Below, one piece after another: positions 1 through 6,414 of a stretch of DNA of 11,085 bases. The stretch comes from Pseudomonadota bacterium (GTDB lineage Bacteria; Pseudomonadota; Gammaproteobacteria; Burkholderiales; Burkholderiaceae), in NCBI GenBank assembly GCA_023441105.1, contig JAEZQX010000370.1, forward strand, positions 1 to 11,085, written 5' to 3'. The notes beneath the pieces are model-generated. The model worked only from the letters and a program-made list of their open reading frames with translations. It had not been told where the DNA came from and searched no databases. The first letter of the stretch is position 1, and the number at the start of each line of letters is the position of its first letter. A program made the position numbers and the translations under genes.

Positions 1-28
1 GCCTCCTGGCGCTCAAGTATTGTTGAAG

Positions 29-78
29 GATCATTTGGGCTCGTCATCGCTACAACCATTCTAGCGAGTCAAATGATC
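29..78. repeat. Inverted repeat / hairpin, 9-bp perfect arms
   Basis: GATCATTTG at 29-37 is the exact reverse complement of CAAATGATC at 70-78. Inside these arms 39-44 can pair further with 64-69, allowing two G-T wobbles and one bulge, leaving a loop of about 19 nt. No T-run follows on either strand, so it is not a standard terminator. Function unknown. Confidence 0.4.
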
Positions 79-907
79 GTCGCAACGCCGTCCAGCAGGC
101 GTCATGACCTACCTGAGGTTGCTCGGCTGAAATACAAGATACCGGCTGAAGAGGCACCACGACCCAGATCCAAGTGTGCGGTGCCGGGACCTGACGGCGG
201 CCGGCACGACGCACGAAGCATCGACTCTCTGAAACTGCATCTTAACTCTACAGCATGAAGCCGCGTGCGGTGAACGGTTGCCCCGCACGCCCAGGCAAGG
301 CGGCCGGACCTGTCGTCGCAAGACCACGTGCATCATCGCATCGCCAACAGGCCGGCGCTGCATGCCAACCGCTCGATTAGGCATCAAGCGCCGACCGGCG
401 GCAGTGATCAATCTCACTCGATTGCGGCGAGTTCCCGTGACGTTCGCCGAGCGCCGCCAACCGCCCCGGAAGATCCGGCCGCCGTGGCCTTCGAAGCACG
501 GCGGGCGCTACCCAATGGACGGTCGGCAGACCGTCGTACGTTTGACGGCGGCCGCCCTGGCCGGCGGCAGGCCGGCGCGGCGACCCTCGGTCAGTGGCCC
601 GGACGCCGGAGCCAGGCGCAGCGCAGGCGGCCGCCGCGAAGCGAGACAGCGGCTGGCGCGTGATGTGGCATCTCCACACCGCTTGCGCGTCGGTCGGATC
701 GGCAGCCCCGACCGTCGCCCGACTTGCCATCGATCAATCGAACGGCACCAGTCAGCCCCCGGGCGATGCGCCACGACCCGCGCCGACGCTTTTGCGCCAA
801 CAGATTTGTTTCACGGCTGCCGCTGGCGCCGATGCCGGGCCCGTGTGACCGACGCGACTTGGCCGAGACCCGGGGAGACCCGAATTCCCGACCGTAACAA
901 GATGTAA

Positions 908-950
908 GTGCAACGCTTCTTTCCCTCTGAGGAGACATTTCCGGTTGCAC
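908..950. repeat. Short inverted repeat GTGCAAC / GTTGCAC
   Basis: Perfect 7-bp arms at 908-914 and 944-950 enclose 29 nt. The right arm is followed by ACTTTTGCG, a weak T-rich stretch, so a poor intrinsic terminator for something transcribed rightward is possible. No gene upstream supports that, and the long loop makes it weak. Confidence 0.2.
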
Positions 951-1111
951 ACTTTTGCGTGGTCATCGCACGCCGGTCCGAGGGAGCTGGCGGGGGCGGC
1001 TTATCGCATCCCGCAACGCCATGCCAGCCCTGGTATACCCTGCAAAATGTGCATCACTGTGCGTCAATTGTGTCGTAAAATCTCGCAACCGCAGGCATCT
1101 TGCGCCGCTAC

Positions 1112-1141
1112 TTGACTTGTATAACCGGGATGGAAAAGAAT
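1112..1141 (+). promoter_or_regulatory. Candidate promoter for the cold-shock gene
   Basis: TTGACT at 1112-1117 matches the sigma70 -35 consensus at 5 of 6 positions. An 18-bp spacer leads to AAGAAT at 1136-1141, 4 of 6 to the -10. A second -10-like hexamer, TATAAC at 1120-1125, lies too close to that -35 to pair with it and has no good partner upstream. Either choice gives a leader of about 80-110 nt before the start codon. Confidence 0.3.
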
Positions 1142-1145
1142 TCGC

Positions 1146-1194
1146 CACCCGGTCCAAGGGTGTTCATTGGCCCGCGACCCGCGACCGGTTCAAT
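1146..1194 (+). other. Structured leader of the cold-shock mRNA
   Basis: Two small hairpins can form upstream of the cold-shock start. CACCC at 1146-1150 pairs with GGGTG at 1158-1162 around a 7-nt loop, and ATTG at 1166-1169 pairs with CAAT at 1191-1194 with partial pairing inside. An A-rich segment follows (1193-1199), and then the ribosome-binding region. Long structured leaders are known for cspA-type mRNAs, where they act as thermosensors. Here that role is inferred only. Confidence 0.3.
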
Positions 1195-1231
1195 AAAAAC
1201 GCAAGGCCTTTTACTGCAGGAAACATTTTGT

Positions 1232-1438
1232 ATGGCAACGGGGACGGTCAAGTGGTTCAATGACGCCAAGGGATTTGGCTTCATCACACCGGACGAAGGC
1301 GGCGAGGATCTGTTCGCCCACTTCAGTTCGGTGCAGGCATCCGGGTTCAAATCTCTGAAAGAGGGCCAGAAGGTCGTATTCGACGTGGTGCAGGGCCCCA
1401 AGGGCAAGCAGGCTTCGAACATCCGCGACGCGGGCTGA
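1232..1438 (+). CDS. CspA-family cold-shock protein
   Basis: This 68-residue protein is a single cold-shock (OB-fold) domain that binds single-stranded RNA and DNA. In the cytoplasm such proteins act as RNA chaperones that melt mRNA structure. The N-terminus [10 protein letters not shown] is typical. RNP1 is KGFGFI (residues 13-18) and RNP2 is LFAHF (27-31), with the basic-aromatic face intact. The C-terminal SNIRDAG matches the usual end of family members, and length is normal at 65-70 residues. The ATG at 1232 is preceded by AGGAAA at 1218-1223. The frame is open further upstream to 1100, but that extension has no family similarity. The gene stands alone, with its own leader and a strong terminator 25 bp downstream. 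Whether it is cold-induced or constitutive cannot be read from sequence, since betaproteobacteria carry several paralogues. Confidence 0.95.
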   Translation: MATGTVKWFNDAKGFGFITPDEGGEDLFAHFSSVQASGFKSLKEGQKVVFDVVQGPKGKQASNIRDAG

Positions 1439-1461
1439 CCGCGCACGAGCGGTTTTGCCGG

Positions 1462-1502
1462 ATTGGCCGGTCCTCGTCGCTGCGGGGACCGGCCAATTTC
1501 AT
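1462..1502 (+). terminator. Intrinsic terminator of the cold-shock gene
   Basis: ATTGGCCGGTCC at 1462-1473 and GGACCGGCCAAT at 1486-1497 are perfect 12-bp arms. Three more pairs (one G-T) can close inward, leaving a 6-nt loop. TTTCATTT follows at 1497-1504. The GC-rich stem and T-rich tail just after the stop codon fit Rho-independent termination. The stem is symmetric and could fold on the minus strand too, but no minus-strand gene ends here. Confidence 0.85.
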
Positions 1503-1551
1503 TTCAGCCCGTCTCCGGGCAGGCCTCTCCCCATCCTGCCCATCGTTCCGG

Positions 1552-1581
1552 TTGACAGGCGCGCGGAGCCACTGGCCTAAT
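1552..1581 (+). promoter_or_regulatory. Candidate sigma70 promoter for the ghrA-like gene
   Basis: A perfect -35, TTGACA at 1552-1557, is followed after 18 bp by CCTAAT at 1576-1581, 4 of 6 to the -10 consensus. The predicted transcript would start near 1588, about 30 nt before the GTG start of the dehydrogenase. It lies just after the cold-shock terminator, where a new promoter is expected. Confidence 0.45.
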
Positions 1582-1618
1582 CCTCCGCTACCCGACCAAC
1601 CACTCGACCGACAGGCCG

Positions 1619-2620
1619 GTGACCCCGCATCATCCGGTCTCCGGCGCACCGCCCATCGCTACCGGATCCCACACCTCGCCGCCGCCGCGCATCGCGCTGC
1701 TGAGCAGCAGCCTCGACCTCGGTTTCCTGGTCCCCGCCCTGCTGCGGCATCGGCCGGACGCCGACATCCGCACCGCTGACCGGCTCGGCGCGCTGGAGGA
1801 GATCGACGCCGCGATCTGCTGGAATCCGCCGGCAGGCCTGCTGGCACGCATGCCGAACCTGAAGCTGATCCAGTCGATCGCTGCCGGAGTCGACCACATC
1901 CTCTCGGACCCCGACCTCCCGCCGACGGTCCCGGTCTGCCGCGTCGTCGATCCCGGGATGGCGGCCGGCATGTGCGCCTATGTCAATTGGGCGGTCATCC
2001 AGCAGCAACGGCACTTCGACCGCTACCTTGCCAGCGCGACGAAGCGCCAGTGGCAGGAGGAAGCGATCGTTTCGCCGAGCCGGCACCGCGTCGGCGTGGC
2101 CGGCTTCGGCTGGCTGGGGAGCGCCTGCGCCCGCTCGCTTGCCGCGGTCGGTTACCGCGTCCATGCCTGGCACCGCGGCGCCGGCCGGCCGGTCCCCCCG
2201 GGCGTGGCGGTATTCCACGGCCGGGAGCAACTCGACGACTTCCTCGCAAGTTGCGATACCTTGGTCTGCCTCCTGCCGCTGACGGAACAAACCCGTGGCT
2301 TCCTCGACGCCGACCTCTTCGCCCGCCTGCCCCGCGGCGCGCATGTGATCAACGTCGGCCGCGGCGACCATCTGGTCGAGGAAGACCTGCTGGCGGCAAT
2401 CGCCAGCGGCCAGGTCGGCCATGCCACGCTGGACGCCTTCTCGACCGAGCCGCTGCCGCCGGACCATCCGTTCTGGGGCGAGCCGCGAATCACCGTCACG
2501 CCGCACATCGCCAGCCGCACCGACCTCGACGTCATCGCCCGCCAGGCGCTGGAGAACCTCGAGCAGTTGCGGCAGGGCCTGACGCCGGCGGCCAGCGTCG
2601 AGCCCAGCCGCGGCTACTGA
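1619..2620 (+). CDS. D-2-hydroxyacid dehydrogenase, GhrA-like glyoxylate/hydroxypyruvate reductase
   Basis: This cytoplasmic NAD(P)H-dependent oxidoreductase of 333 residues reduces 2-ketoacids; for the GhrA branch the substrates are glyoxylate and hydroxypyruvate. The dinucleotide-binding Rossmann motif is GFGWLG (162-167). The catalytic Arg-Glu-His set of the family is present: R248 in NVGRG, E277 in DAFSTEP and H296 in TPHIAS. The split substrate-binding domain occupies about 24-130 and 300-333. Substrate preference is inferred from overall resemblance to GhrA. The start is uncertain: GTG at 1619 is the first usable start after an in-frame stop at 1553-1555, yet it lacks a clear Shine-Dalgarno sequence. 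The first ~22 residues are Pro/Ser/Thr/His-rich, and conserved sequence begins at RIALLSS (24-30). The gene converges on cytX and their stop codons overlap. Confidence 0.9.
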   Translation: MTPHHPVSGAPPIATGSHTSPPPRIALLSSSLDLGFLVPALLRHRPDADIRTADRLGALEEIDAAICWNPPAGLLARMPNLKLIQSIAAGVDHILSDPDLPPTVPVCRVVDPGMAAGMCAYVNWAVIQQQRHFDRYLASATKRQWQEEAIVSPSRHRVGVAGFGWLGSACARSLAAVGYRVHAWHRGAGRPVPPGVAVFHGREQLDDFLASCDTLVCLLPLTEQTRGFLDADLFARLPRGAHVINVGRGDHLVEEDLLAAIASGQVGHATLDAFSTEPLPPDHPFWGEPRITVTPHIASRTDLDVIARQALENLEQLRQGLTPAASVEPSRGY

Positions 2621-3999
2621 ACCGCGGCGCCTCCGGCCCCGCGCAGCGGCCGCGAACGCGTCAGCCGCGCCAGCACGAAGGTCAGCCCCAACGCCGGCAG
2701 CGCCGCGCCGAACTGGGGCGCGAAGTTGGCACAGAAATGATAGGTGGCGACACCAAGGATCCAGATCGCCACGGCGCCGGGATTGACGCGGCTTGCGCCG
2801 ACCAGGGCGGCAACGTCGGAGCGTCCGCCGAGGCGCGCCAGGATCACGCCGTAGAGAGGCACGAATACCGAACTCAGCATCAGCATGAACGGCTCGAGGC
2901 TGTGCATCGGCAGGAACAGGGCCAACAGCGTGCACAGCGCCGCCAGCGTGATTCCCCAGCGTCGCACGCTCCAGCGTGGCCGCAGGCTGTGCCCCGCCAC
3001 CGATCCGGAGTACAGGTCGCCGTAGGCGTTGTCGACCTCGTCGATGAGGATCAGTCCGAGCGCGATCAGCCCGCCCTGTGCCAGCAGCAGCGCCGCCACC
3101 AGATCCACCCCAGGCGTCGTCATCGCCACCAGCACGCCGAGCGAATAGCACCAGATGTTGGCGATGGCGTAGCCGAGCCACGTGCCGCGCAACGCGGCGG
3201 AGCCGTTGCGCCCATGACGTGAGAAGTCCGCAACCAGCGGCAGCCAGGAAACCGGCATGGCGATCACCAGATCGAGGGCGGTGAGCGTTCCCATGCTGCC
3301 ATCGCCTTGCCGGTTCCACAGTTCGGTCCAGCCCAAAGTGGCGGCCTTCTCCAGGAACTGCCAGGTCAGCCAGAGCAGCGAGATGACCACCAGCGGCAGG
3401 CCGATGCGGCCGATGAAGCGCCGCACCAGCGTGACCATCGAGCCGGTCAGCAGCGCGATCAGCAGGCCGCCCCACAGGAACGTCGCCAGCACCGGCCAGG
3501 CGGACGATTCGAGGCCACCGGACTGGCGGGCGATGGCGACCGTGCCATCGCGCATGACCACCAGCTCGAAAGTCGTCCAGCCGACCAGCTGGACGATGTT
3601 GAGCAGCACCGGCAGGCGGGCGAAATGGCTGCCATAGGCAGCGTGCATCAGGCCGGCGCTCGACAGGCCGCTCTCGCAGCCGATGCGCGCCGTCCAGGCC
3701 AGCAGGCCGGAGCCGAGGATGGAGCCGACCACGATCATCAGCAGCGCCTGGCGCGGGCCGAGCGCCGGCACCAGGAAGGAGCCGACCTGCATCACCAGCA
3801 GCCCGACGCCCAGGCTGAGCCACAGCGCGGCATGATCGCGCCATTCGAACGGCCGGGCGGTCGCCGGCAGTGGAGCGAGCGCGGTGTTGCCGGAACCCGC
3901 GGCAATGGCCGCGGCAGGGCTGGAACCCGCGGCAGCGGCCGCGGCGGGGACGCCGGCGGCGCCGTTGGTGCCGCGGTGGTTGGTTGGAACATGAGCCAT
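2614..3999 (-). CDS. cytX: CytX-type hydroxymethylpyrimidine permease, NCS1 family
   Basis: This inner-membrane protein of 461 residues has about 12 hydrophobic segments and belongs to the nucleobase:cation symporter-1 family (relatives of CodB). The CytX branch is assigned to uptake of hydroxymethylpyrimidine, the pyrimidine precursor of thiamine. Family marks include QLVGWTTFE (about 137-145) after the first membrane segments, SWLPLVADFSRHGR (251-264, the NCS1 'W-P-x-x-x-D-x-S-R' signature) and IDEVDNAYGDLYS (319-331). The TPP riboswitch in the leader independently supports a thiamine-related substrate, because such riboswitches rarely govern cytosine permeases. I chose the ATG at 3999 because AAGGAAAG (4003-4010) precedes it; a start at 4059 would lie just after the riboswitch and has no such site. 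Residues ~13-50 form an unusual Ala/Ser/Gly-rich tail with an internal 10-residue duplication. The TAG stop lies within the last codons of the ghrA-like gene. Confidence 0.88.
   Translation of the reverse strand: MAHVPTNHRGTNGAAGVPAAAAAAGSSPAAAIAAGSGNTALAPLPATARPFEWRDHAALWLSLGVGLLVMQVGSFLVPALGPRQALLMIVVGSILGSGLLAWTARIGCESGLSSAGLMHAAYGSHFARLPVLLNIVQLVGWTTFELVVMRDGTVAIARQSGGLESSAWPVLATFLWGGLLIALLTGSMVTLVRRFIGRIGLPLVVISLLWLTWQFLEKAATLGWTELWNRQGDGSMGTLTALDLVIAMPVSWLPLVADFSRHGRNGSAALRGTWLGYAIANIWCYSLGVLVAMTTPGVDLVAALLLAQGGLIALGLILIDEVDNAYGDLYSGSVAGHSLRPRWSVRRWGITLAALCTLLALFLPMHSLEPFMLMLSSVFVPLYGVILARLGGRSDVAALVGASRVNPGAVAIWILGVATYHFCANFAPQFGAALPALGLTFVLARLTRSRPLRGAGGAAVQ
3892..3951 (-). repeat. 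30-bp in-frame tandem duplication inside cytX
   Basis: Two adjacent 30-bp units (3892-3921 and 3922-3951) share nearly all bases, starting GGAACCCGCGGCA on the plus strand. In the protein this gives PAAAAAAGSS followed by PAAAIAAGSG in the N-terminal cytoplasmic tail. The exact multiple of three keeps the frame open. It looks like a replication-slippage product in a low-complexity linker. Confidence 0.7.
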
Positions 4000-4002
4000 C
4001 AA

Positions 4003-4010
4003 CTTTCCTT
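4003..4010 (-). promoter_or_regulatory. Ribosome-binding site that fixes the cytX start
   Basis: On the minus strand AAGGAAAG ends 3 nt before the ATG at 3999. This spacing supports 3999 over the in-frame ATG at 4059, which lacks a comparable site. Confidence 0.7.
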
Positions 4011-4041
4011 GAGTCAATGGCAGGTCGGCCTGGTCGGACGG

Positions 4042-4068
4042 GTCCGCCGGCGCGAGCACGCGGCGGAC
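4042..4068 (-). other. Stem-loop between riboswitch and cytX: candidate expression platform
   Basis: GTCCGCCG and CGGCGGAC form perfect 8-bp arms (4042-4049 and 4061-4068) around an 11-nt loop, 12 nt downstream of the aptamer in the transcript. No U-run follows, so it is not a classic terminator. It could take part in a ligand-dependent refold that affects translation or Rho access. I could not find an obvious complement to the cytX ribosome-binding site in the aptamer. Confidence 0.4.
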
Positions 4069-4079
4069 ATCCGGAACAC

Positions 4080-4186
4080 GCTTCCCTGCGCGAGGATTAC
4101 CTCAATCAGGTTCGAAGGGACTTTCTCAGTCGCCCCGCTGCCGGGTCCGTCATCGACGTCCCCTGCAGCCAGGCAACACCCCTAGC
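4080..4186 (-). ncRNA. TPP riboswitch (THI element)
   Basis: Read on the minus strand, the conserved THI-box blocks occur in order: GGGGTG at 4182-4177, CTGAGA at 4129-4124, ACCTGAT at 4111-4105, GGTAAT at 4101-4096 and GCGCAGGGA at 4091-4083. The closing helix can pair GCT (4186-4184) with AGC (4082-4080), as in the E. coli thiM aptamer. Between the first two blocks is an extended variable P3 arm, roughly 45 nt. The CUGAGA loop binds the pyrimidine of thiamine pyrophosphate, and the second arm binds the pyrophosphate. The element precedes cytX, so high TPP is expected to reduce expression of the permease. Confidence 0.95.
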
Positions 4187-4212
4187 TTTGCGATACGGCA
4201 ATACAGCTTATC

Positions 4213-4240
4213 GCCGGCACGCGTATCGCGCCATGCCGGC
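4213..4240 (-). other. Strong GC-rich hairpin between phhB and cytX
   Basis: GCCGGCA CGCG (4213-4223) pairs with CGCG (4227-4230) and, after a 3-nt bulge, TGCCGGC (4234-4240). The loop is only TAT. It lies after the phhB stop on the minus strand but lacks a following U-run. It may end the upstream transcript imperfectly, or form the 5' end of the cytX leader. Confidence 0.45.
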
Positions 4241-4248
4241 AGGAGCGC

Positions 4249-4254
4249 ATTCTA
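4249..4254 (-). promoter_or_regulatory. Candidate -10 element for cytX
   Basis: The minus strand reads TAGAAT at 4254-4249, 5 of 6 to the -10 consensus. The best hexamer 17 bp upstream is poor (CTGATC). If used, transcription would start near 4242 and include the hairpin and the riboswitch. Confidence 0.3.
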
Positions 4255-4273
4255 GCGGGCCTGCACGCGCCGA

Positions 4274-4576
4274 TCAGCGCCCGAAGCGCTCGAAGGCCTG
4301 GTCGGCATAGCGCGCCAGCTCGATATCGCGCCCGGTCACCCCCTCGGCATCATGCGTGGTCAAGGTGATGTCCACCTTGTTGTAGACATTGGACCATTCG
4401 GGATGATGGTTGCGCTTCTCGGCCATCAGCGCCACCTGCGTCATGAACGCGAACGCCTGGGCGAAGTCGTCGAACGTGTACTGGCGCCTGATGGCATCGC
4501 GTCGGCTGTGGCGCTTCCAGGCCGGCAGCGATTGCAGCGCGACGTCGAGTTGTTCGACATTCAGTTTCTTCAGCAT
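4274..4576 (-). CDS. phhB: Pterin-4a-carbinolamine dehydratase (PCD/DCoH family)
   Basis: This cytoplasmic enzyme of 100 residues, the usual length, dehydrates 4a-hydroxytetrahydrobiopterin and so recycles the pterin cofactor of aromatic amino acid hydroxylases such as phenylalanine hydroxylase. The active-site signature is intact: EKRNHHPEW (53-61), YNKV (65-68) and TTHD (73-76). H57, H58 and H75 keep the spacing of the three catalytic histidines of mammalian DCoH (61, 62, 79). ATG at 4576 is supported by GAGGTG on the minus strand (4581-4586), and that site overlaps the stop codon of the upstream tctC-like gene, 8 bp away. This implies co-transcription and probably coupled translation. No phenylalanine hydroxylase is in the window. 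Family members are also found in genomes without that enzyme, so the physiological role here is open. Confidence 0.93.
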   Translation of the reverse strand: MLKKLNVEQLDVALQSLPAWKRHSRRDAIRRQYTFDDFAQAFAFMTQVALMAEKRNHHPEWSNVYNKVDITLTTHDAEGVTGRDIELARYADQAFERFGR

Positions 4577-4584
4577 GATGCACC

Positions 4585-5580
4585 TCAGTCGGCACGCGCT
4601 CCGGAGGCCTTGACCGCCGCGCCCCAGTTGTCGATCTCGCTGGCGACGAAGGCGTCGAACCCGGCTGGCGTGCTGGGGGCCGGTTCGGAGCCCTTGCTGC
4701 TGATGATCCCGGCCATCTCCTTGTCTTCGAGCAGCGCGACCACCTCGCGGTTGAGCCGCTCGATGATCGCCGCCGGCGTGCCCGCCGGCGCCATCAGGCC
4801 GAGCCAGCCGACGGCCTCGAAGTCCGCGACTCCGGCGACCCCGCTCTCGCGGACCGTCGGCACATTCGGCAATTGCGGGGATCGCCGCGTCGACGTCACC
4901 GCCAGCGGCACCGCCCGGCCCGCCTCGATGTTGGGCAACGCCGCCGTCAGCGAGTCCACCATCAGGGGCACGTGATTGCCGAGGAAGTCCGCCTGCGCCG
5001 GGCCGCTGCCCTTGTACGGGATGTGGACGATGTCGGCACCGGCCTTGGCCTTGAGCATCTCCCCCGACAGATGCTGCGTGCCGCCCACGCCCGCGCTGGC
5101 GTAGTTCAACTCGCCGGGTCGAGCCTTGGCGCGCTTGACCAGCTCCGCGAGCGAATCGATGCCCGACTGCGGCGTGGCGAGGAAGATGAGCGGAACCTTG
5201 GCGATCAGCGAGATGCCGACCAGATCCTTGCGCGGGTCGTAGTTGATCCGGCTGTAGAGCGTCTGGTTGACCGCCATGGCGCTACCGGCCACCAGCAGCG
5301 TGTAGCCGTCGGGCTCCGCCCGCCCCCCCAGCTCGACGCCGATATTGCTGCCGGCGCCGGCCTTGTTCTCGACCACGATCGGCTGCCCGAGCCGAGGTCC
5401 CAGCCGCTCGGCGAGCGCCCGGGCAAAGATGTCGGTCGCCTGGCCCGGCGGAAACGGCACGATCATCCGCACCGGCCGCTCCGGCCAGGCGGCGGCCGCC
5501 GGCGTGGTGACCGCCCACGCCGCCCCGGCGAGCAGGCAGGTGCCTGCGAGTCGGGTGAATGTCCGTCTGCAGAGCCTCAT
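4585..5580 (-). CDS. Bug/TctC-family periplasmic solute-binding protein
   Basis: This is a tripartite tricarboxylate transporter-type receptor, 331 residues with a signal peptide of about 31 (positive n-region, [11 protein letters not shown] core, cleavage near AAAA/W). Family blocks are all present: [12 protein letters not shown] (35-46) with ligand-contacting D50, [12 protein letters not shown] (70-81), EPDGYTLL (89-96), [11 protein letters not shown] (154-164) and HIPYKG (186-191). Such proteins bind small carboxylates or similar compounds in the periplasm and are greatly expanded in Bordetella, Cupriavidus and relatives, mostly without their own TctAB membrane genes; none is seen here either. 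ATG at 5580 has GGGAGG (5586-5591) 5-6 nt upstream. The frame runs open to 5766, but that extension overlaps the yhhQ-like gene. It lies 43 bp after the yhhQ-like gene and 8 bp before phhB. The ligand cannot be told from sequence. Confidence 0.93.
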   Translation of the reverse strand: MRLCRRTFTRLAGTCLLAGAAWAVTTPAAAAWPERPVRMIVPFPPGQATDIFARALAERLGPRLGQPIVVENKAGAGSNIGVELGGRAEPDGYTLLVAGSAMAVNQTLYSRINYDPRKDLVGISLIAKVPLIFLATPQSGIDSLAELVKRAKARPGELNYASAGVGGTQHLSGEMLKAKAGADIVHIPYKGSGPAQADFLGNHVPLMVDSLTAALPNIEAGRAVPLAVTSTRRSPQLPNVPTVRESGVAGVADFEAVGWLGLMAPAGTPAAIIERLNREVVALLEDKEMAGIISSKGSEPAPSTPAGFDAFVASEIDNWGAAVKASGARAD

Positions 5581-5623
5581 CGACGCCTCCCACGGGTCAG
5601 GCCAGGAAGATGGTACGCCGCTC

Positions 5624-6214
5624 TCAGCAGGGGTTCGCGCCCGGAATCCACGCCCCCAGCCGGGGCAGCATCGCCCGATAGGGCCCGAGCAGCACCACTG
5701 CCATGACCAGCTTGATGCCGAGGTCGCCGATCGCGAGCAGCCACCAGTCGAGCGACGTGCCGGCAAAGGCGATCGAGAAGAAGACGATGGTGTCGATCAG
5801 CGATGCGACCGCCGACCCGAGCAGCGGCGCCTTCCACCAGCTATGCGCCCGCAACCGGTTGAAGACCCTGACATCGGCCAGCTGCGACACGAGGAAGGCG
5901 GTGCCGGATGCGAAGGCGATACGCCATGGTGCCACCGCGAGCGACACGACCACCGCCGTGCCGAAGCCGGCCCAGGCGACGCGACGCGCTGCGGCCGGGC
6001 CGACGGCGCGATTGGTCAGGTCATTGACCAGGAAGGCAACCGGATAGACGAACGCGCCCCAGGTGAGCCAGGGATTGATCGGGTACTGCACCAGCCAGTT
6101 CGAGGCGACGACGACCAGCACCATCGCCACGATGGCTCGCCACAAGGGGCGCCAGGACTGCAGGAGGGAGACCACCGGGGAAACGGCTCCCGGCACGATG
6201 GGATCGGACGACAT
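5624..6214 (-). CDS. VUT-family transporter, YhhQ-like queuosine-precursor permease
   Basis: This inner-membrane protein of 196 residues has about six hydrophobic segments and belongs to the Vut_1/COG1738 family. E. coli YhhQ takes up the queuosine precursors preQ0 and preQ1 for tRNA modification. Signature stretches are [13 protein letters not shown] (57-69), [19 protein letters not shown] (97-115) and [13 protein letters not shown] (138-150). It is slightly shorter than E. coli YhhQ, mainly at the ends. ATG at 6214 is the most upstream good start, but its Shine-Dalgarno is weak; an internal ATG at residue 31 would remove part of the first membrane segment. It heads a run with the Bug-type receptor and phhB. 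The family assignment is firm. The substrate is inferred, because older literature used 'vitamin uptake' for the family. Confidence 0.88.
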   Translation of the reverse strand: MSSDPIVPGAVSPVVSLLQSWRPLWRAIVAMVLVVVASNWLVQYPINPWLTWGAFVYPVAFLVNDLTNRAVGPAAARRVAWAGFGTAVVVSLAVAPWRIAFASGTAFLVSQLADVRVFNRLRAHSWWKAPLLGSAVASLIDTIVFFSIAFAGTSLDWWLLAIGDLGIKLVMAVVLLGPYRAMLPRLGAWIPGANPC

Positions 6215-6385
6215 GTTCAGCAGGCGCGGCCAACGGCCGGGTTCAGACAGGGCAAGAACGAGATTATCCCGCGTTCCGCGAGGCAGCCCCGACGGAAGCC
6301 AGCACTGCTGCCGGCACCTTCATGTCGCCATGGCAGTCGCAGGGTCCGCGCCAGCGGCGAGGGGGTAGCAAACGCAACCCGCGCC

Positions 6386-6414
6386 TTGTCACTCGGATTG
6401 CGAATCGTTATCAT
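6386..6414 (+). promoter_or_regulatory. Sigma70-type promoter of the heme operon
   Basis: TTGTCA at 6386-6391 (5 of 6) is followed by a 17-bp spacer and TATCAT at 6409-6414 (4 of 6). Transcription would start near 6421, giving a leader of about 110 nt before the receptor ATG. The -10 lies inside the Fur-like palindrome. Confidence 0.6.

Larger units (their letters stand above)
1..1110. other. Gene-free region of about 1.1 kb
   Basis: I see no gene here. Open frames exist on both strands (for example 278-907 + and 591-950 -), but their products are Arg/Pro/Gly/Ala-rich, show no family motif, lack a Shine-Dalgarno sequence and overlap each other, as expected by chance in GC-rich DNA. Codon third positions in the 278-907 frame are also mixed, unlike the strong G/C preference of the real genes further right. 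No tRNA, rRNA, CRISPR or transposase fragment was recognised. The stretch does contain a 9-bp inverted repeat near its left edge and a weaker one at 908-950. It may be decayed DNA or hold an unrecognised RNA. Confidence 0.5.

Noticed and set aside
278..907. A 209-codon open frame on the + strand starting with TTG
   Set aside because: The product is Arg/Pro-rich with no family motif, no ribosome-binding site and mixed third-position usage, and it overlaps equally poor frames on both strands.
591..950. A 119-codon open frame on the - strand
   Set aside because: No recognisable motif and low-complexity composition; the same segment is open in other frames by chance.
1972..3222. A 416-codon open frame on the + strand
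   Set aside because: It is the +1 frame shadow of the ghrA-like gene continuing antisense to cytX, and has a Gln/Arg/Pro-rich product.
1577..3844. A 755-codon open frame on the - strand
   Set aside because: It runs antisense to the ghrA-like gene and out of frame through cytX. The product is Arg/Gly/Ala-rich and without domains, a common artefact of high-GC coding DNA.
4000..4059. ATG at 4059 as the cytX start
   Set aside because: It adds 20 residues encoded within the platform region of the riboswitch, without a ribosome-binding site; ATG 3999 has AAGGAAAG just upstream.
5581..5766. N-terminal extension of the Bug-type receptor to 5766
   Set aside because: It would cover the 3' end of the yhhQ-like gene and mask a good signal peptide that starts at 5580 with a strong ribosome-binding site.
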